DNA from: Vicia villosa
Lineage: Eukaryota > Streptophyta > Magnoliopsida > Fabales > Fabaceae
Reading direction: 5' to 3'
Assembly: GCF_029867415.1 (NCBI RefSeq)
Contig: NC_081186.1
Span: forward strand, 26,849,915 to 26,913,914
DNA length: 64,000 bases
The notes below the pieces were generated by a model. The model was not told the origin of the DNA. It saw only the letters and a list, made by a program, of their open reading frames with translations, and did no database searches. Every line of letters begins with the position of its first letter. Position 1 is the first letter of the stretch. Shown one piece after another: positions 11,706 to 23,003 of this stretch. The position numbers and the translations under genes were made by a program.

Positions 11706-13060
11706 TGTAATACGGTGGGAGAACTAACTTTTTAGAAATGTCGCGGTAAGCAAGAGTCGCCACCGACTTCTATTTTATCCAAATTATATAAAGGCTAAAA
11801 GAACAGAAAAAGACCTTTAAAAAGATTTTGAGTTCGGGGGGTAAATTATACAAAGGGAAGGTTTAAAGCACCCTTTGTATCCATGGTTATCCACGGGCTC
11901 TTAATTGCTTAGCTCACTTTGTTTTCAAAAATGTTTGTAATGAATAGAAAAAGAGTTTGAATAAGGACTTTAGCTTGTAAAATAAGCGTAGCCTTTTGAA
12001 TGTTTTTGAAAAAAGGGAAAGTTTGAATTTAAACCAGAGCAAGCAATTAGAAGCAATTACCCTAAAATTATAAAAAATGTTCTTTTAGCTTTTCAGGGCT
12101 ATCCATACCATAAGAGGGTAGAAAGTCCTTTTATTGGATGTAAAGGGTCATTGGAATTATCGTTTTCCATAAGACTGACCCTGCCATAAAGAGGGAAGGT
12201 AGTCTAAGGGAATGATGTAATAGCCATTCTTAGGCAGCAGGCGAGGATACCTTAGCAATGGGACAATCATCTTATTTCCAAGGCAGCATCGAGGGACAAA
12301 ATTGATGATGAATGAACTGAGGGCAACATTTTCTTTAGGTATCCTCGGAATCGAAGGACTTGACTATTTTATAACAATAAGAGGCAACAAAGTAATAAGG
12401 CAACAAGGCAGCAAATCATAAGGCAACAGGCAACAAGAGGGGTTACCCAAAAGTGTGTGTGTGGCACAATCAGGTGGTTAGATTCAGTTATTTTATCTTG
12501 TAATTAGTGATTCTAGGTTAATTCAGGCTTGCACTCCCTAGGATTACTAACCACGCAATTAAAATAAAGGCAGAATTAAAAGTTCCTACGCTATTACAAT
12601 AAACACCTGTAGGGCAGAAAAATAAAGGCAGGAAATAACACCTACAACTATTACAAGAAAACTTATTGCGACCTATACATATTTTCTAATATTTAAAAGG
12701 AAGAAAAATAAATAATTAAATAAAAGCAAAAATTAAATAAAAGTAAAAACTAAATAAAGGCATTCGACAATCATTAGAGTTTTTGAGATGAGAAAAGAAA
12801 TTTGAGCGTTAAAAAAACCTCAACAATTATAAGGTGGTAACACATAAAAAATTAAAAGGGTTAGGAAAGACAGTGATCAATAGTCATGATGAAAAATAGT
12901 TAGTCAAAGAAAATCAGGGTCTAAAAACCTAAAAATAACTAATTATCCTAAAATTAAATTATTACCCTGAAAATAAATCATACAATAGAAAAAAGCAAGA
13001 TGAGTTCTTTGACAAGTTTGCCAAGTGTCAAATTTTTAGAGCCCATGCTATTTATATAAT
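11706..13060 (-). repeat. 5' LTR of the old Tat/Ogre-like element (right edge uncertain)
   Basis: Begins TGTAATACGG on the + strand four bases beyond the primer site. It shares with the Ogre LTRs the phrase AGAGTCGCCACC and the two-hairpin module. The outer boundary could not be placed: no matching ...ACA terminus with a target duplication was recognised, and the LTR may run on to about 14100. No second copy is in the window, so its length cannot be checked. Confidence 0.55.
11848..11896. other. Two-hairpin module in the old LTR
   Basis: Hairpin 1: ATACAAAGGG at 11848-11857 pairs without mismatch with CCCTTTGTAT at 11871-11880 around a 13-nt loop (AAGGTTTAAAGCA). Hairpin 2: CCATGG with CCACGG at 11881-11896, one A-C mismatch, loop TTAT. 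The Ogre LTR has the same layout with different stem bases. Confidence 0.65.
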
Positions 13061-14299
13061 TGCTATTTGTAGAAATGTTTATATAATTAACAATACTTAT
13101 AATTATAATATTAATTAATATTTTATTATTTATTTATTTATTTATGTTTACTATGTATGTATAAAGAATCAATTATTATTATTGGTAGAGTCTTTAACTT
13201 TCTATTTCATGTTGGGCAATATGGAATCACTTGGGAAATCGATTTTGTGCCTTGGAAACAACCAAATTCCCTTGTGCCTTGGAAAAATCCAAATTCAATA
13301 TCAATTTTCCAAATTCAATATCAATTTTGTTTCTTAATACATGCATAACTTCCTCTCTCTCATTTCCATAAATCGTACCACCCCTCTCAACAAAACTGAG
13401 TCTCCCCTCTCCAAAACAGATTCCACACTTTCAGAACCTCTGCTCCTTCCCTTTTCTAATATGAACTGATTTATACCCATAAAACACAATCATCACACAT
13501 CACATCTCAACTCTTTCATCTATTTCACCTTCTTTTTCTTAATATAATAACAACCATGGCAATTTCAAATCATAACAACTCAGATCCAAAGTAAGAAATC
13601 AGAGTTAAAAGAGAAGAAGAGAAACAACACGAAAAAGATATAACTCAGAATTCACGACCGGGAACCATCGAGTTTTCTTCTGCCGCCGTCATCGAAGAAG
13701 AAAATAACAACGGCATAAAACAGATTGTTGTTGCTGCCAACCGATCAAATTCAACATCATCACTGTGACCGCAAACTCCAACCACACTTAAACTCTTCGC
13801 TGACGACGAGAAACGCCACCCCTTCAACCACCGTCTTCGTAACTATGATCGATATTCTCATACTTTCTTTCACAATATTCTCTTTTTTCTTTTTATTTCG
13901 TTTGTATTTTTTTGATTTATGGATCTGAATATGGGTTGTTCTTGTGGTTGATTTATTGTTTTTGATTTGGGTTGACCTCTTGGTGATTTAATTGAATATG
14001 AGTTTGGGAATTTTTTTATGAAAATTTGTTTTTTACGGTCACATTGAGAGAGAAAAGAGAGAGGAGAAGAAAGAGATTTGATTCTAATTATTATTATTAT
14101 TTATTTATTTTATTTAATAAATGTTGCCGCATGTTTTATTATTAATGGTAGTTTGAAAGGTTAAAATATTTTCACTAAAAAAAAGCCGACCAACTCCATT
14201 CTTATTCTTCTTTTCTTTTTTATTTTTTAATTATTATTTAAAAAATAGAAGAATGTAATTAGAATTTTTTTAAATTGACGTCTGTTTCATTTTTTTATA
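13061..14299. other. AT-rich DNA, no supported gene
   Basis: Contains a short direct repeat near 13245-13325 ('ccttggaaa' and 'aattcaatatcaattttcc' units) and a stretch (13560-13850) that looks like the transcribed leader seen in other legume LTRs. It may be the outer part of the LTR that starts at 11706. Short open frames here have no recognisable product. Confidence 0.35.
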
Positions 14300-14304
14300 T
14301 GAGT

Positions 14305-14470
14305 TTAATGGTGGTACACTGTCAGTGTAAAAAAAGATTACACATACATTCAATTAGAATGGTTTAAAGTGTCAAATCATAAAAGTATTTTAAAATTTAC
14401 AGTGTGACTTGACGCTTTACATGGTCGTCATTAGTTGACAGTGTAAAAATAATTTACACTGTCAGAGCAG
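14305..14470. mobile_element. MITE-like inverted repeat (TACACTGTCAGTGTAA termini)
   Basis: The left end reads GGTACACTGTCAGTGTAAA; near the right end ACAGTGTAAAAATAATTTACACTG reads similarly in reverse. The two ends are inverted with respect to each other around about 100 bp of non-coding sequence. I could not define a clean target duplication. Confidence 0.5.
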
Positions 14471-15664
14471 CATCCCTTTTCTCTTTTTATATTATTAGTG
14501 TTTTATTATTTTAGTAATTTTTTATAAAAAATGGAATTGGAATTGGTGTTTTAATTTTTAATGTAATTAAAATATAAATTATAAACATGAAAAGAAATCT
14601 ATTATATACATATTATATATTATAATTTAAAAATATTATTATTTTATTTTTCAATTATTTATCTTATATATAAATATAAAAACTTCATTTATTTCTAATT
14701 AAGGTTGGCTGTGATTGTGATTGCCCCCATCTCAAAGTTCAACTTCATTTTAAAATATCGAGAGGTATAATAAAGGAACAAAATGAAATCTTTGTGAGTG
14801 TCTTCTTTTCATGTTTAAATTTTCATCATAGCGTATGCGTCAAACTTATAATGGTTTTATTTAATTTCTCGATAATAATTTGTAGGTTCCAGTTGCTTTA
14901 CTTATAATTTTTGAGCCGGTGGATGCGGACGAGCATACACAGTGTGTTGGGTCTCATGTTGCAAGTTTACAAAGTGTGTTGGGTTGGTATATTTCATATT
15001 CCATGTTCTGATGCAACTATTATGAAAGCTTTTTTGAGGACATTATAAGTATTATAATGTTGTTGATGTAATTTTATGTTCTTTATGTACAAATCATCTA
15101 TATTTTTTATTGTAATTCTTAATTCTCATAAATATATAAATTTACCTACTATGCACGATGGTTAGAAGAGCGGAATAGGAAAACCAGTAATCTAAAGCTA
15201 TTTGCCAAATTATTTATATTTGATTAGTCAAAACTTTCTATATTAGTTTTAAACATTCTAACCATTTTCATATAATTTGTTTCTTATTTTCATATAATTT
15301 TTCTGTCAATGCTTTTTCTTTGAATTCATTTCCAATAGCCTTAAGTTTTAGTGGTAATATTTTCAGCAATTGCATATCAACCATTGTAACAGGATTCAAC
15401 TTATGTTAAAAAAATAAGTTGCAACTTTTGGTGCTTATACGAATTCTACTACATCCCACATCGGTTATTTTTTGTGATTAGGGTCAACCAACTGTATTTG
15501 ACAGCTTTGGATAGAATGTTTTGATATTTGGACAATCCGTAATAAATGCCAAGATATTTTGAAAGTTGGACAATATATTTAAACTTTATTATGAAGTAAA
15601 TAAAGAGTTTGAAATATAACTCGGACCAATCAACTAGGAGGCAGAAAGACAGGATTGGAATAAA
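14471..15664. other. Intergenic AT-rich DNA left of the Helitron
   Basis: No coding potential or repeat that I recognise. It ends with AAA directly before the CTAG terminus of the Helitron, giving the A of the AT insertion site. Confidence 0.4.
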
Positions 15665-15694
15665 CTAGTGTTTGACCCGTGCCTTCGCACGGGT
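15665..15694 (-). other. Helitron 3' terminus: hairpin and CTAG
   Basis: ACCCGTGC (15675-15682) pairs perfectly with GCACGGGT (15687-15694) around CTTC. On the minus strand the hairpin is followed by six bases and CTAG, then T. An 8-bp GC-rich stem about 10 bp from CTRR is the classic rolling-circle termination signal. Confidence 0.92.
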
Positions 15695-16277
15695 ACCCGT
15701 CGGTCTTGCGCATTGGGTTTTAGGGAAATTAAATAGGATAGGAAAGAATAATAGATATGGGTAAGTTCATATAATAAGGTTAAATGTTTGAAATAGGTTA
15801 AAAATATATGTTGGGCCTTATTGTTGGTTAAAATATGTAAGTTAATAGGACATTAAAATTCATTGGGCCTTAGATGGTAGCTTTGGTGGAGATTACCTAA
15901 TTTTATTGGTGGACTTAATAGGATTAATAGGCCCACAAAAGAATCCTATTATTATTATTATGACCATGTTACATAACGTTGCAATTAAAAATAAAAGAAA
16001 CGTTGGACTTCATAAGTATTCAACGTGTTGGCAATCAAAGGAAACGTTGTGTCTTCATAAGTCTATGTTGGGCATTAATGCTGTAAGAAACACAGGGTTC
16101 GGTGGTAAGTTTGAAGAACAACATGTCACGGGAAAGAAGGTATCCTCTTCGAATGAGGTATGTGCATGTGTTTCTGTTTATGTTGTTTGCAGAGGTTATT
16201 ATAATATTTTCATCCATTTAGAGGTCGTGATGCCGTTTTGATTCCAGTTCACCTGATTGGTTGGAGTTGTAAACACC
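15695..16277. other. Subterminal Helitron DNA
   Basis: No clear gene. Two similar phrases ('acgttggacttcataagt' and 'acgttgtgtcttcataagt', 16000-16062) form a short imperfect direct repeat. A splice-donor-like GTATGT at 16158 and acceptor-like TTCCAG before 16240 could belong to a 5' untranslated exon of the B3 gene that follows. Confidence 0.35.
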
Positions 16278-17517
16278 ATGGAAGCGGATTACGATTGAGA
16301 GGATACTGAGTGGGTCACATGAGAGGGAGGATGTTTTGGAGGAATGGAAGAAACATCATGAAAGATTGAATCGTGTTGAAGATGCTGGTGAAGTTTCTAA
16401 GTTCGGTCAAAAGAATGAATCTGTAGATGCTGTCAGTGTTGTTGAAAATAAAGGGTAATCCTATGATTTTATTTGGTTTTGCATGTTATGATAGTAGGTA
16501 TTGATAAATGTATGGTATTGTGTGATGTTTACTATAGTTTATAATAGAAATTTTTGTTATATTATAATCTGTTATGTTGATTGTAAGTGTGGTGTGTGAT
16601 GTTTGTAAAGTTATATAAATAAATGGATATTGCAGGTTTGTAGTCTGTAAATGAAACTGAACCTCCACAAATTTGAATGTGTTTCCCAAATAATGTGTTC
16701 ACAACTTAGTGTAATGATTATTTTGTATGTTATTGTGTTGAAGGAATAATGGAGATGGGATAGAAAGTGATTTATTGAAAACAGTGGGCGTGAAAGGGAA
16801 GGAAAGAAATGCTGCTGGTGAAGTTTTGTTGAAATGCGACAGCATAGGCGGAGATAAATTGAAGGAGAAAAGTGAAGTTGAAAGGTGGGAGAAAGGAAAG
16901 GATAATCATGTAGGGTCATCTTCTGCGGGATTATCAGATACCGCTGATTTGAAGGAATACATAATGATCTCTTCTGATAGTGAAAGGTAAAGGTTTTTTT
17001 AAGGGATAGGGAATATATTAGAGTAATAGGTATACTGAGGTTGTTGTGTTGGCATTGAGGTGTAAATGTGGTGTTTATTTCAGGGAAATGAGTCCTATAC
17101 ATGAGGAACTGGAAGAAGAGTATTGGACTCGTGAAGTTCATGATGTAAAGAAGTTTTGCTCAAATGTTATGGTAAGTAGTGCGCAAAGTTTATAGTTGTT
17201 GGTACAATGTTGTTATACACAGATGTAATGTAACTGATATTGTTTGTCAATGAGTGCAACATATTCCTGCAGAAGTAGTAGACAAATGTGGTCTTGTTGG
17301 AATGTCAGAGATAGTTCTCTATGATATGGACAACGGGTACCCATATGACTGCAATGTGAAGAAGAGGCCAAAGAGAAAGGAAACATATTTGTACGGAGAG
17401 TGGTTTGACTATGCAAGGGCAGCTGAATTGAAAGAAGGAGATAAAGTGCACTTTGTGATTCGATACCCGCCAGTGTTAGATATTATGGTAACAGTGGAGC
17501 GCAGTGGTGGTCGTTGA
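16278..17517 (+). pseudogene. B3-domain gene A (damaged copy)
   Basis: Proposed exons: 16278-16454, 16744-16986, 17084-17171 and about 17260-17517. The last exon encodes a B3 DNA-binding domain: HIPAEVVDKCG start, YLYGEWFDYARAAELKEGDKVHF in the middle, VTVERSG end. The earlier exons encode a Glu/Lys/Ser-rich linker. Phases agree across the first three introns. Two defects: the frame of exon 1 is shifted by one base soon after its ATG (stop at 16296-16298, open again in the frame starting 16297), and the last intron ends in AA at 17258-17259, where the sister genes have AG just before the B3 domain. Exon 3 ends in SNVM, matching QNVM before the B3 exon of gene C. B3 proteins are plant-specific transcription factors acting in the nucleus; the targets are unknown. 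Confidence 0.65.
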
Positions 17518-17562
17518 TAAAGCTGTTGGTTTGGCAATGTTTGTGGTGGATGAATAGGACAG

Positions 17563-17818
17563 TTTGTTGTTAGTTTGGTTTGTATGTGAATTATGGTTTT
17601 GTTTTTTATTGTTAATTTTGGCAATGGTGTATGTGAACAAAAATTAACAATTATGGTACTATGTATGGTTTTTAATTGAATATTATCAAGTTTGTTGTTA
17701 GTTTGGTTTGTATATGAATTATGGTTTTGTTTTTTATTGTTAATTTTGGCAATGGTGTATGTGAACAAAGATTAACAATTATGGTACTATGTATGGTTTT
17801 TAATTGAATATTATCAGT
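17563..17818. repeat. 128-bp tandem duplication
   Basis: 17563-17690 is repeated almost exactly at 17691-17818 (tttgttgttagtttggtttg...). It lies directly downstream of B3 gene A and is non-coding. Confidence 0.9.
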
Positions 17819-18446
17819 TTTGGGATTAAGTTTTATTGATTGTGCAAACTCTGCCATGGTTTTATTTGCAAAATTGATTACCATTGTGTTTCTAAATTAA
17901 GTATTGCTTATTATAAGTAGTGAAACAGGATCTCTATCAAAATTGATTACCATTGGGTTCCTAATTTAATTATTGTTGGTTATTATAAGTAGTCAAACAA
18001 GATCTCTATAAGTAGTGAAACAGGACCTGTAAATGGTTGCCTATTAAATCTAAATGGTGAACATACAACAATAGACTTATTAAGAATTGAAAATTCAATT
18101 TAATAGTATATGTTAAACAATAATATAGTAATATTAAATAGTTATAAAATAGTTGTAATGTGTTATATTATATTGGGAGGTGAAAGATCAATTGGGTTAT
18201 GGGCAGTAAATGTGTTTTCATGAGGAATATAAATAAAATGAAAACTGTTTTGAAGTGATGTAAATGCAAAGAAGGCTAATTGAACAATTGCATTGAATTC
18301 TATTGGACGGTGGAAAAGTAGCAGGTATGTGAAGAGTCCATTTAGAGTGTTATATAAGTAATGTTTAGGAAGGTTGAAAGCACTAAAAACTGAAGCAGTC
18401 ATCATTACTCTGTAAACAATAGTGTAGGCTGCGAATTTCTAAAAAG
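17819..18446. other. Spacer upstream of B3 gene B
   Basis: AT-rich, with short local repeats ('ataagtagtgaaacaggac' variants around 17915-18030). A TATATAA box at 18351-18357 lies about 90 bp before the ATG of gene B and is a plausible core promoter. Otherwise no gene seen. Confidence 0.45.
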
Positions 18447-19166
18447 ATGGAAGGAAAAGTTGATCAAGCAATGAAAGGTAAAGGTAAACATATCATTTGA
18501 GTGGTTGTTCTGTTACATTTTGAATTGAAAAGCCGAATATGGTTGCATGCAGGTGAAGAAAACTCGGTGAACAAAATGGTTGTGGGGAAAGCTGTCACTT
18601 CTGATAACTCTGTGTATGTTTGAATCAGTTTATGTTGAGTATACGTTTTTATGTTTTTATTTAGAAGGTTTGGCAACATATTGGTTTATTGGTCGTGTTG
18701 TTTGTTTGTATTATGTTTCAGATGCCATGAAGCTGATGGTGAGGATGTTAGCTGCCATGCAGAGCAGCCTGTTGAGTTACCATATTGTATCTGGAAGAAA
18801 GATGTGGTGAATGGGAAGATGGCTCAGTCATGTCTTCTTGTAAGTTATTTTTCGTTTTAGGCTTATTGTCTTAGGGCCCTTAATGGGAAAATCTAATGTT
18901 GTTTTATATTAATATTGTAGGAAATTCCTGAGCATGTTGTGGCAAGTCGCTGGCTACATGGAGTAAGGTTCGTAGATTTGGTCGACTGGGAAAGGGAAGT
19001 CAGGTATGAATGTGAAGTTCATCGTACTAAAAAGGGTCAGATGTTCTTAGGGTGTGGTTGGTACAAATTTTCCAAGGACAGGAGCCTGCTTGATGGAGAC
19101 TCTATGGGTTTCAGCATTAAGGATCCCGTCAGCAAGGAGATACTTGTAACAATGTTGAAAAATTGA
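18447..19166 (+). CDS. B3-domain protein, gene B, intact four-exon gene
   Basis: Exons 18447-18477, 18553-18613, 18722-18839 and 18921-19166 join without stop into 151 codons; all three introns are GT...AG (75, 108 and 81 bp). The product has a short acidic N-terminus and a B3 DNA-binding domain from about residue 60 to 149, with the conserved core GWYKFSKDRSLLDGDSMGFSI and closing strand ILVTML. An intron falls just before the first conserved B3 strand (EIPEHV), as in the sister genes at 16278 and 25214, indicating common origin. B3 domains bind the major groove of DNA in plant regulators (ARF, ABI3, REM and others); with a single domain and little else, REM-type or DUF313-like membership is possible but not shown. 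It is the only undamaged gene in this Helitron. Expression is unknown. Confidence 0.85.
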
Positions 19167-19492
19167 AAAATGATGTAAAAGTTTGTTATAAGTATCTATC
19201 TATCAATATTTTGTAATTCCCTGATGGACTTAGCTCCATCTTTATATTAATATATAAGATTTTGGTATTTAGATGTTTTGCTATACATACATTGAGGCTT
19301 AATAATATAAATGAGAAAGGTACCATAAAACATTACAACATACATATGAAGATATAATTAATTGTTATATTTTTTAACAGTAACGCATCATAAGATTCTA
19401 TTAATATATGAAATTAATGTAGTATAGCATAGAATGCTGTTAGTAATATAGATTACTGTTGTTACAGAATTACTGAGATAAATGTTTGAAAC
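19167..19492. other. Convergent spacer between B3 gene B and the Helitron helicase
   Basis: AT-rich, 326 bp, between the stop codons of two convergent genes; likely holds both 3' ends. No further feature seen. Confidence 0.5.
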
Positions 19493-20980
19493 TCAGACAT
19501 TGTTAAAAACCTCTTTATACACAACATTAGTAGTTTTCCCCTTGAATTTCTTTTCTTCATCATGTATCAGTATTTTGATTCCCTTTTTTGTTGTTACTCT
19601 TGACAATGCAACATAAATCTGGTCGTGTGTAAATACATCTCTTGGTAAGTACAAACCGATGTTATCCAATGACTGTCCCTGTGATTTGTTGATTGTCGTA
19701 GAATAGGAAACTATAATAGGGAACTGTCTTCTATTCAGTTTGAATGGCCATGGTGATTGGGATGGTGACATGTCCATTCGAGGTATGTAAACCAAATTTC
19801 CCAAACCTTTACCGCCCATTATTGAAGCCTCGAGTACATGGGCTGCCATCTTTGTTATGCACAGCCTTGTGCCGTTACACAAACCTTCAGATTGATCTAT
19901 GTTTCTCATGAGCATTATAGGTGTCCCAACCTTTAGTTTTAAGTGATGGTTAGGCAAACCTGATGTTCGGAGGGAACTTAGAAATTCTGGCGTGAGGATA
20001 TCAACTACTGTTGGGTCATGAATCTCAGACTTGTTAACTGAATTTGCGCTGTAGTAGTCACGAATTTCTCCTGCATTGTTGACTGAACATAATTAGTAAA
20101 AGCATAAAATCTATTAATATAATCCATTAAATTATATTTTTGTTGCTTAACCTGGCATTAAGTTAAATATATGGTCATTGATCTGATCAACGATCTCCAG
20201 TGTAGAGGCCAGTATTGCTCGACTTTTAAGGTAATTAACGGATTGGAAATTATTTATGAAATCAGGGTATGTGGTATTGACAATGGCCACAATTGGATCA
20301 TCAAATTCTGTTATTAAAATATCAGGTGGTATGTCGATTTTGGCGGTGCCGTCATTAGGCTCAGATATCCGGCCCTCTCCTATTCTTAAAAGCCAATCTG
20401 AAAACTGTGCTATTTCATTTTTATCAGTCTGTGTTGATCATGTTTGAAGCCGCATGTTTCTTGTCAATGTTAATACCTCAACTGAATGCCATATGTAAGA
20501 TGCATTTATGGCACAGTGTACAATATCGGAACGACTGCCTCTGGGGATGACAGGCAAAATATGTCTAAAATCACCACCGAAAACAACAACCTTTCCACCA
20601 AATACATCGCTGGAATTTTTGTTTGCACTCATAACATCTTTCAAAGTTCTGTCAAGCGATTCTATTGCATACTTACGTGCCATTGGTGCCTCATCCCATA
20701 TTATAAGCTTTGTCTGTCGTAGCATGTCTGCAACATCATCGTTGAATTCAACCTTGCAAGTAGAATTGTCCATAGTTGGTACCGGTATCCTGAACTTTGA
20801 ATGTGCAGTTCTACCTCCTGGAAGTAACAAAGATGCTATACCACTAGTTGCAACAGTTAAACATGTATCATGTTTTGATCTTAAAGTTGCTGTGAGTGTT
20901 CTCCACACATATGTCTTTCCGGTACCACCATAACCATGAAGGAAGAAAACGGCAGGATTCTGAGACTCCACAGCTTGCAT
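19493..20980 (-). pseudogene. Pif1-family helicase domain of the Helitron transposase
   Basis: Superfamily 1 helicase motifs are in order: Walker A GYGGTGKT (about residue 16 of the 20980-20438 frame), Walker B LIIWDEAPM, VVVFGGDFRHILPVIP, LTRNMRL. After a TGA at 20438-20440 the frame continues to about 20155, then an intron, and motifs INKSQGQSL and IYVALSRV follow at 19957-19493. All recognisable ATPase motifs are intact apart from the stop. It would unwind DNA during rolling-circle transposition. Confidence 0.88.
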
Positions 20981-21406
20981 AATTTTTTCATAAATACCTC
21001 TTTGCTCATCTAAGAAATATAATAGTGAGGGTAAAAGAGTGTTAAAATAATCGATTGATTGAATTTCAAAGTGTAAAATAAAATGAATTTAATTGATCCA
21101 ATAATAACCTGTAAGAGCAGCAAACAGATTTTCAAATTTCGAGTTCATTGATGTTGTATCGTAATTACGCTCATCATATATGAGTCTGTTTCCCAACTGT
21201 TCAAGAACATAAGCATTCAGATATGGAATAGGACTAAAATCCTTTAGTGTCCTTCTATTTGCTTGAAGCAGTTTCTCAATTTCTATTAAAGTCAAATTTT
21301 GTAACTCTTCTTGTGTGAGGACTAATTCTGCTTTGATATGAGGAATTGAGTTATAATACTGTTGGTAAGTCATCTGTAGATTGTTATTAAGAAATTCTTT
21401 TGTTTG

Positions 21407-23003
21407 CTATTTTATTTTGCCTAACAAACCTGGATTTGCAGCCAACGCTCTTTGTGCATGTAAGACACCATCAAATAATAGGAGCCAAGATTGTTCCCAA
21501 ACATGTGCAGGGCAATTAACAGCACCTGACAAAAGCATGACGACAAACAGTTTTCGAAGAAAATGACCTGTCCCCCAATGACTTGCCTCCTTTATAGCAG
21601 CTATGTATTCTTTGTCGTCTTCAAGAAATCCCATTGCAAAGCACGCATCTCTAAATATATCAAACTGGATGTTACCCACTGTCCTGATTTCCTCGTAAGT
21701 TGTTGGTCCTTTTGCTACCGTCAACATCATGCGGAGGTAAAACAGTTCACCAGCTGTTGGCGGAACCCATATGAGACGTCCAATGGTGAAGCCTTTTTTA
21801 CGCGGTTTCCATTCTCTTTGTTTTTTGTGATAAACAAACTTTGAGACAAATTAACCGTAAGTTAATGTTCGTGCTTCTTCATATTTAGCATTTGCCACCA
21901 GCCATGCAGTAAACATTGATTCAGTCACACTTGCAGTTTCCAGCATATTTTCCATGCGTGCATAATCTGTATAGTAGATAGGATTCTCCCCAACCAAATG
22001 GTAGAACATACGTTCCACATCTGGTTTTCTGCCATGAATATTGTAAGAGTAAATGCGCCAGCATGCTTCACTGGGGGAGACATACCTGCAATCGAGATAT
22101 TGTTGGATTTCATCAACAGGTTGATTGTTATTTGTTGAAACTGCTGTTGTTATTCTATCATAGCCTTTATTGATATATTTGAAAAGATATTTTATGGAAG
22201 TACTCTGATTACACCATTCCATGTTTATATGTGCCTGGTATTTCATAAGAAATCTGGTGTTATATGGAACCACATGTCTGTTGTCCAAGGTGATACCATT
22301 TTTTTCAATAGTGAAGGTTTTTGATCTTCTCCTATAAAGTGGATATCCCTCTGCATCAACAATAGTGTGTTCAATAAACTTTTTTGGATAGTATTTAGAA
22401 CATCTTCCATTCTTCATACATTGTGAGTTCATGCGTGCGAGGCCACAGGGTCCATGCATCATATGTGCCTTAACTAACTTGTATAAATTGGGATGAATAG
22501 TCGGGTCGGGAATTTCAGCAGAAATGATGTTGTCTATGTCAGATGGTGTTGGGTATCCGCATGTGGCAATCCCCGCTTTTGGAATTCAATGGTGTACATA
22601 TCTATAAAATTGAAAGTTAGTTTGATGTAATATTTTGGTACTCCACAGACACATGATTCAAATGTAGTATAATTAAATGAAACAACTTACATGCAATAAC
22701 TTTTCCGACGACATGGTGTTTTGTAATATCATCCATGAGGGTATCAAACTTTATTTTGAAAACTTTTGAAATGATATCTGGCCTATCATGGGGTTGTAGT
22801 CCTGTTCCTGACAATGCTCTTTTAATTTCAGGCCAATTTGAGTTGCAGGTAAATGTAACAAATAAATCAGGGAATCCCAATCGACTTGAAATGGCCATAC
22901 CGTCAAAATATAGTTGATCCATATATCTCTTGCTACCAACAAATGTTGATGGCAAAACAACTTGTTTTCCTCCGCTTCTGGTGTTCATTTCTTCTATCGC
23001 CAT
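21407..23003 (-). pseudogene. Rep (HUH nuclease) domain with truncated HUH motif
   Basis: Exon 23003 to about 22690 encodes GFPDLFVTFTCNSNWPEI and ends HHVVGKVIA. The next exon, from about 22602, begins MYTIEFQKRGLPHA and then should continue H-I-L-L; instead about a dozen codons are missing and the frame changes at about 22558. It reopens as PCGLARMNSQCMKNGRCSKYYP and reaches STSIKYLFKYINKGYDR, the region holding the catalytic tyrosines. Without the second histidine, metal binding for nicking should fail. An in-frame TAA at 21851-21853 interrupts the same exon, which resumes as FVSKFVYHKK and continues to 21407. Confidence 0.85.

Noticed and set aside
17409..17884. Minus-strand frames with a repeated Thr/Asn-rich protein
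   Set aside because: They read through the 128-bp tandem duplication and the opposite strand of the B3 exon; the protein repeat only mirrors the DNA repeat.
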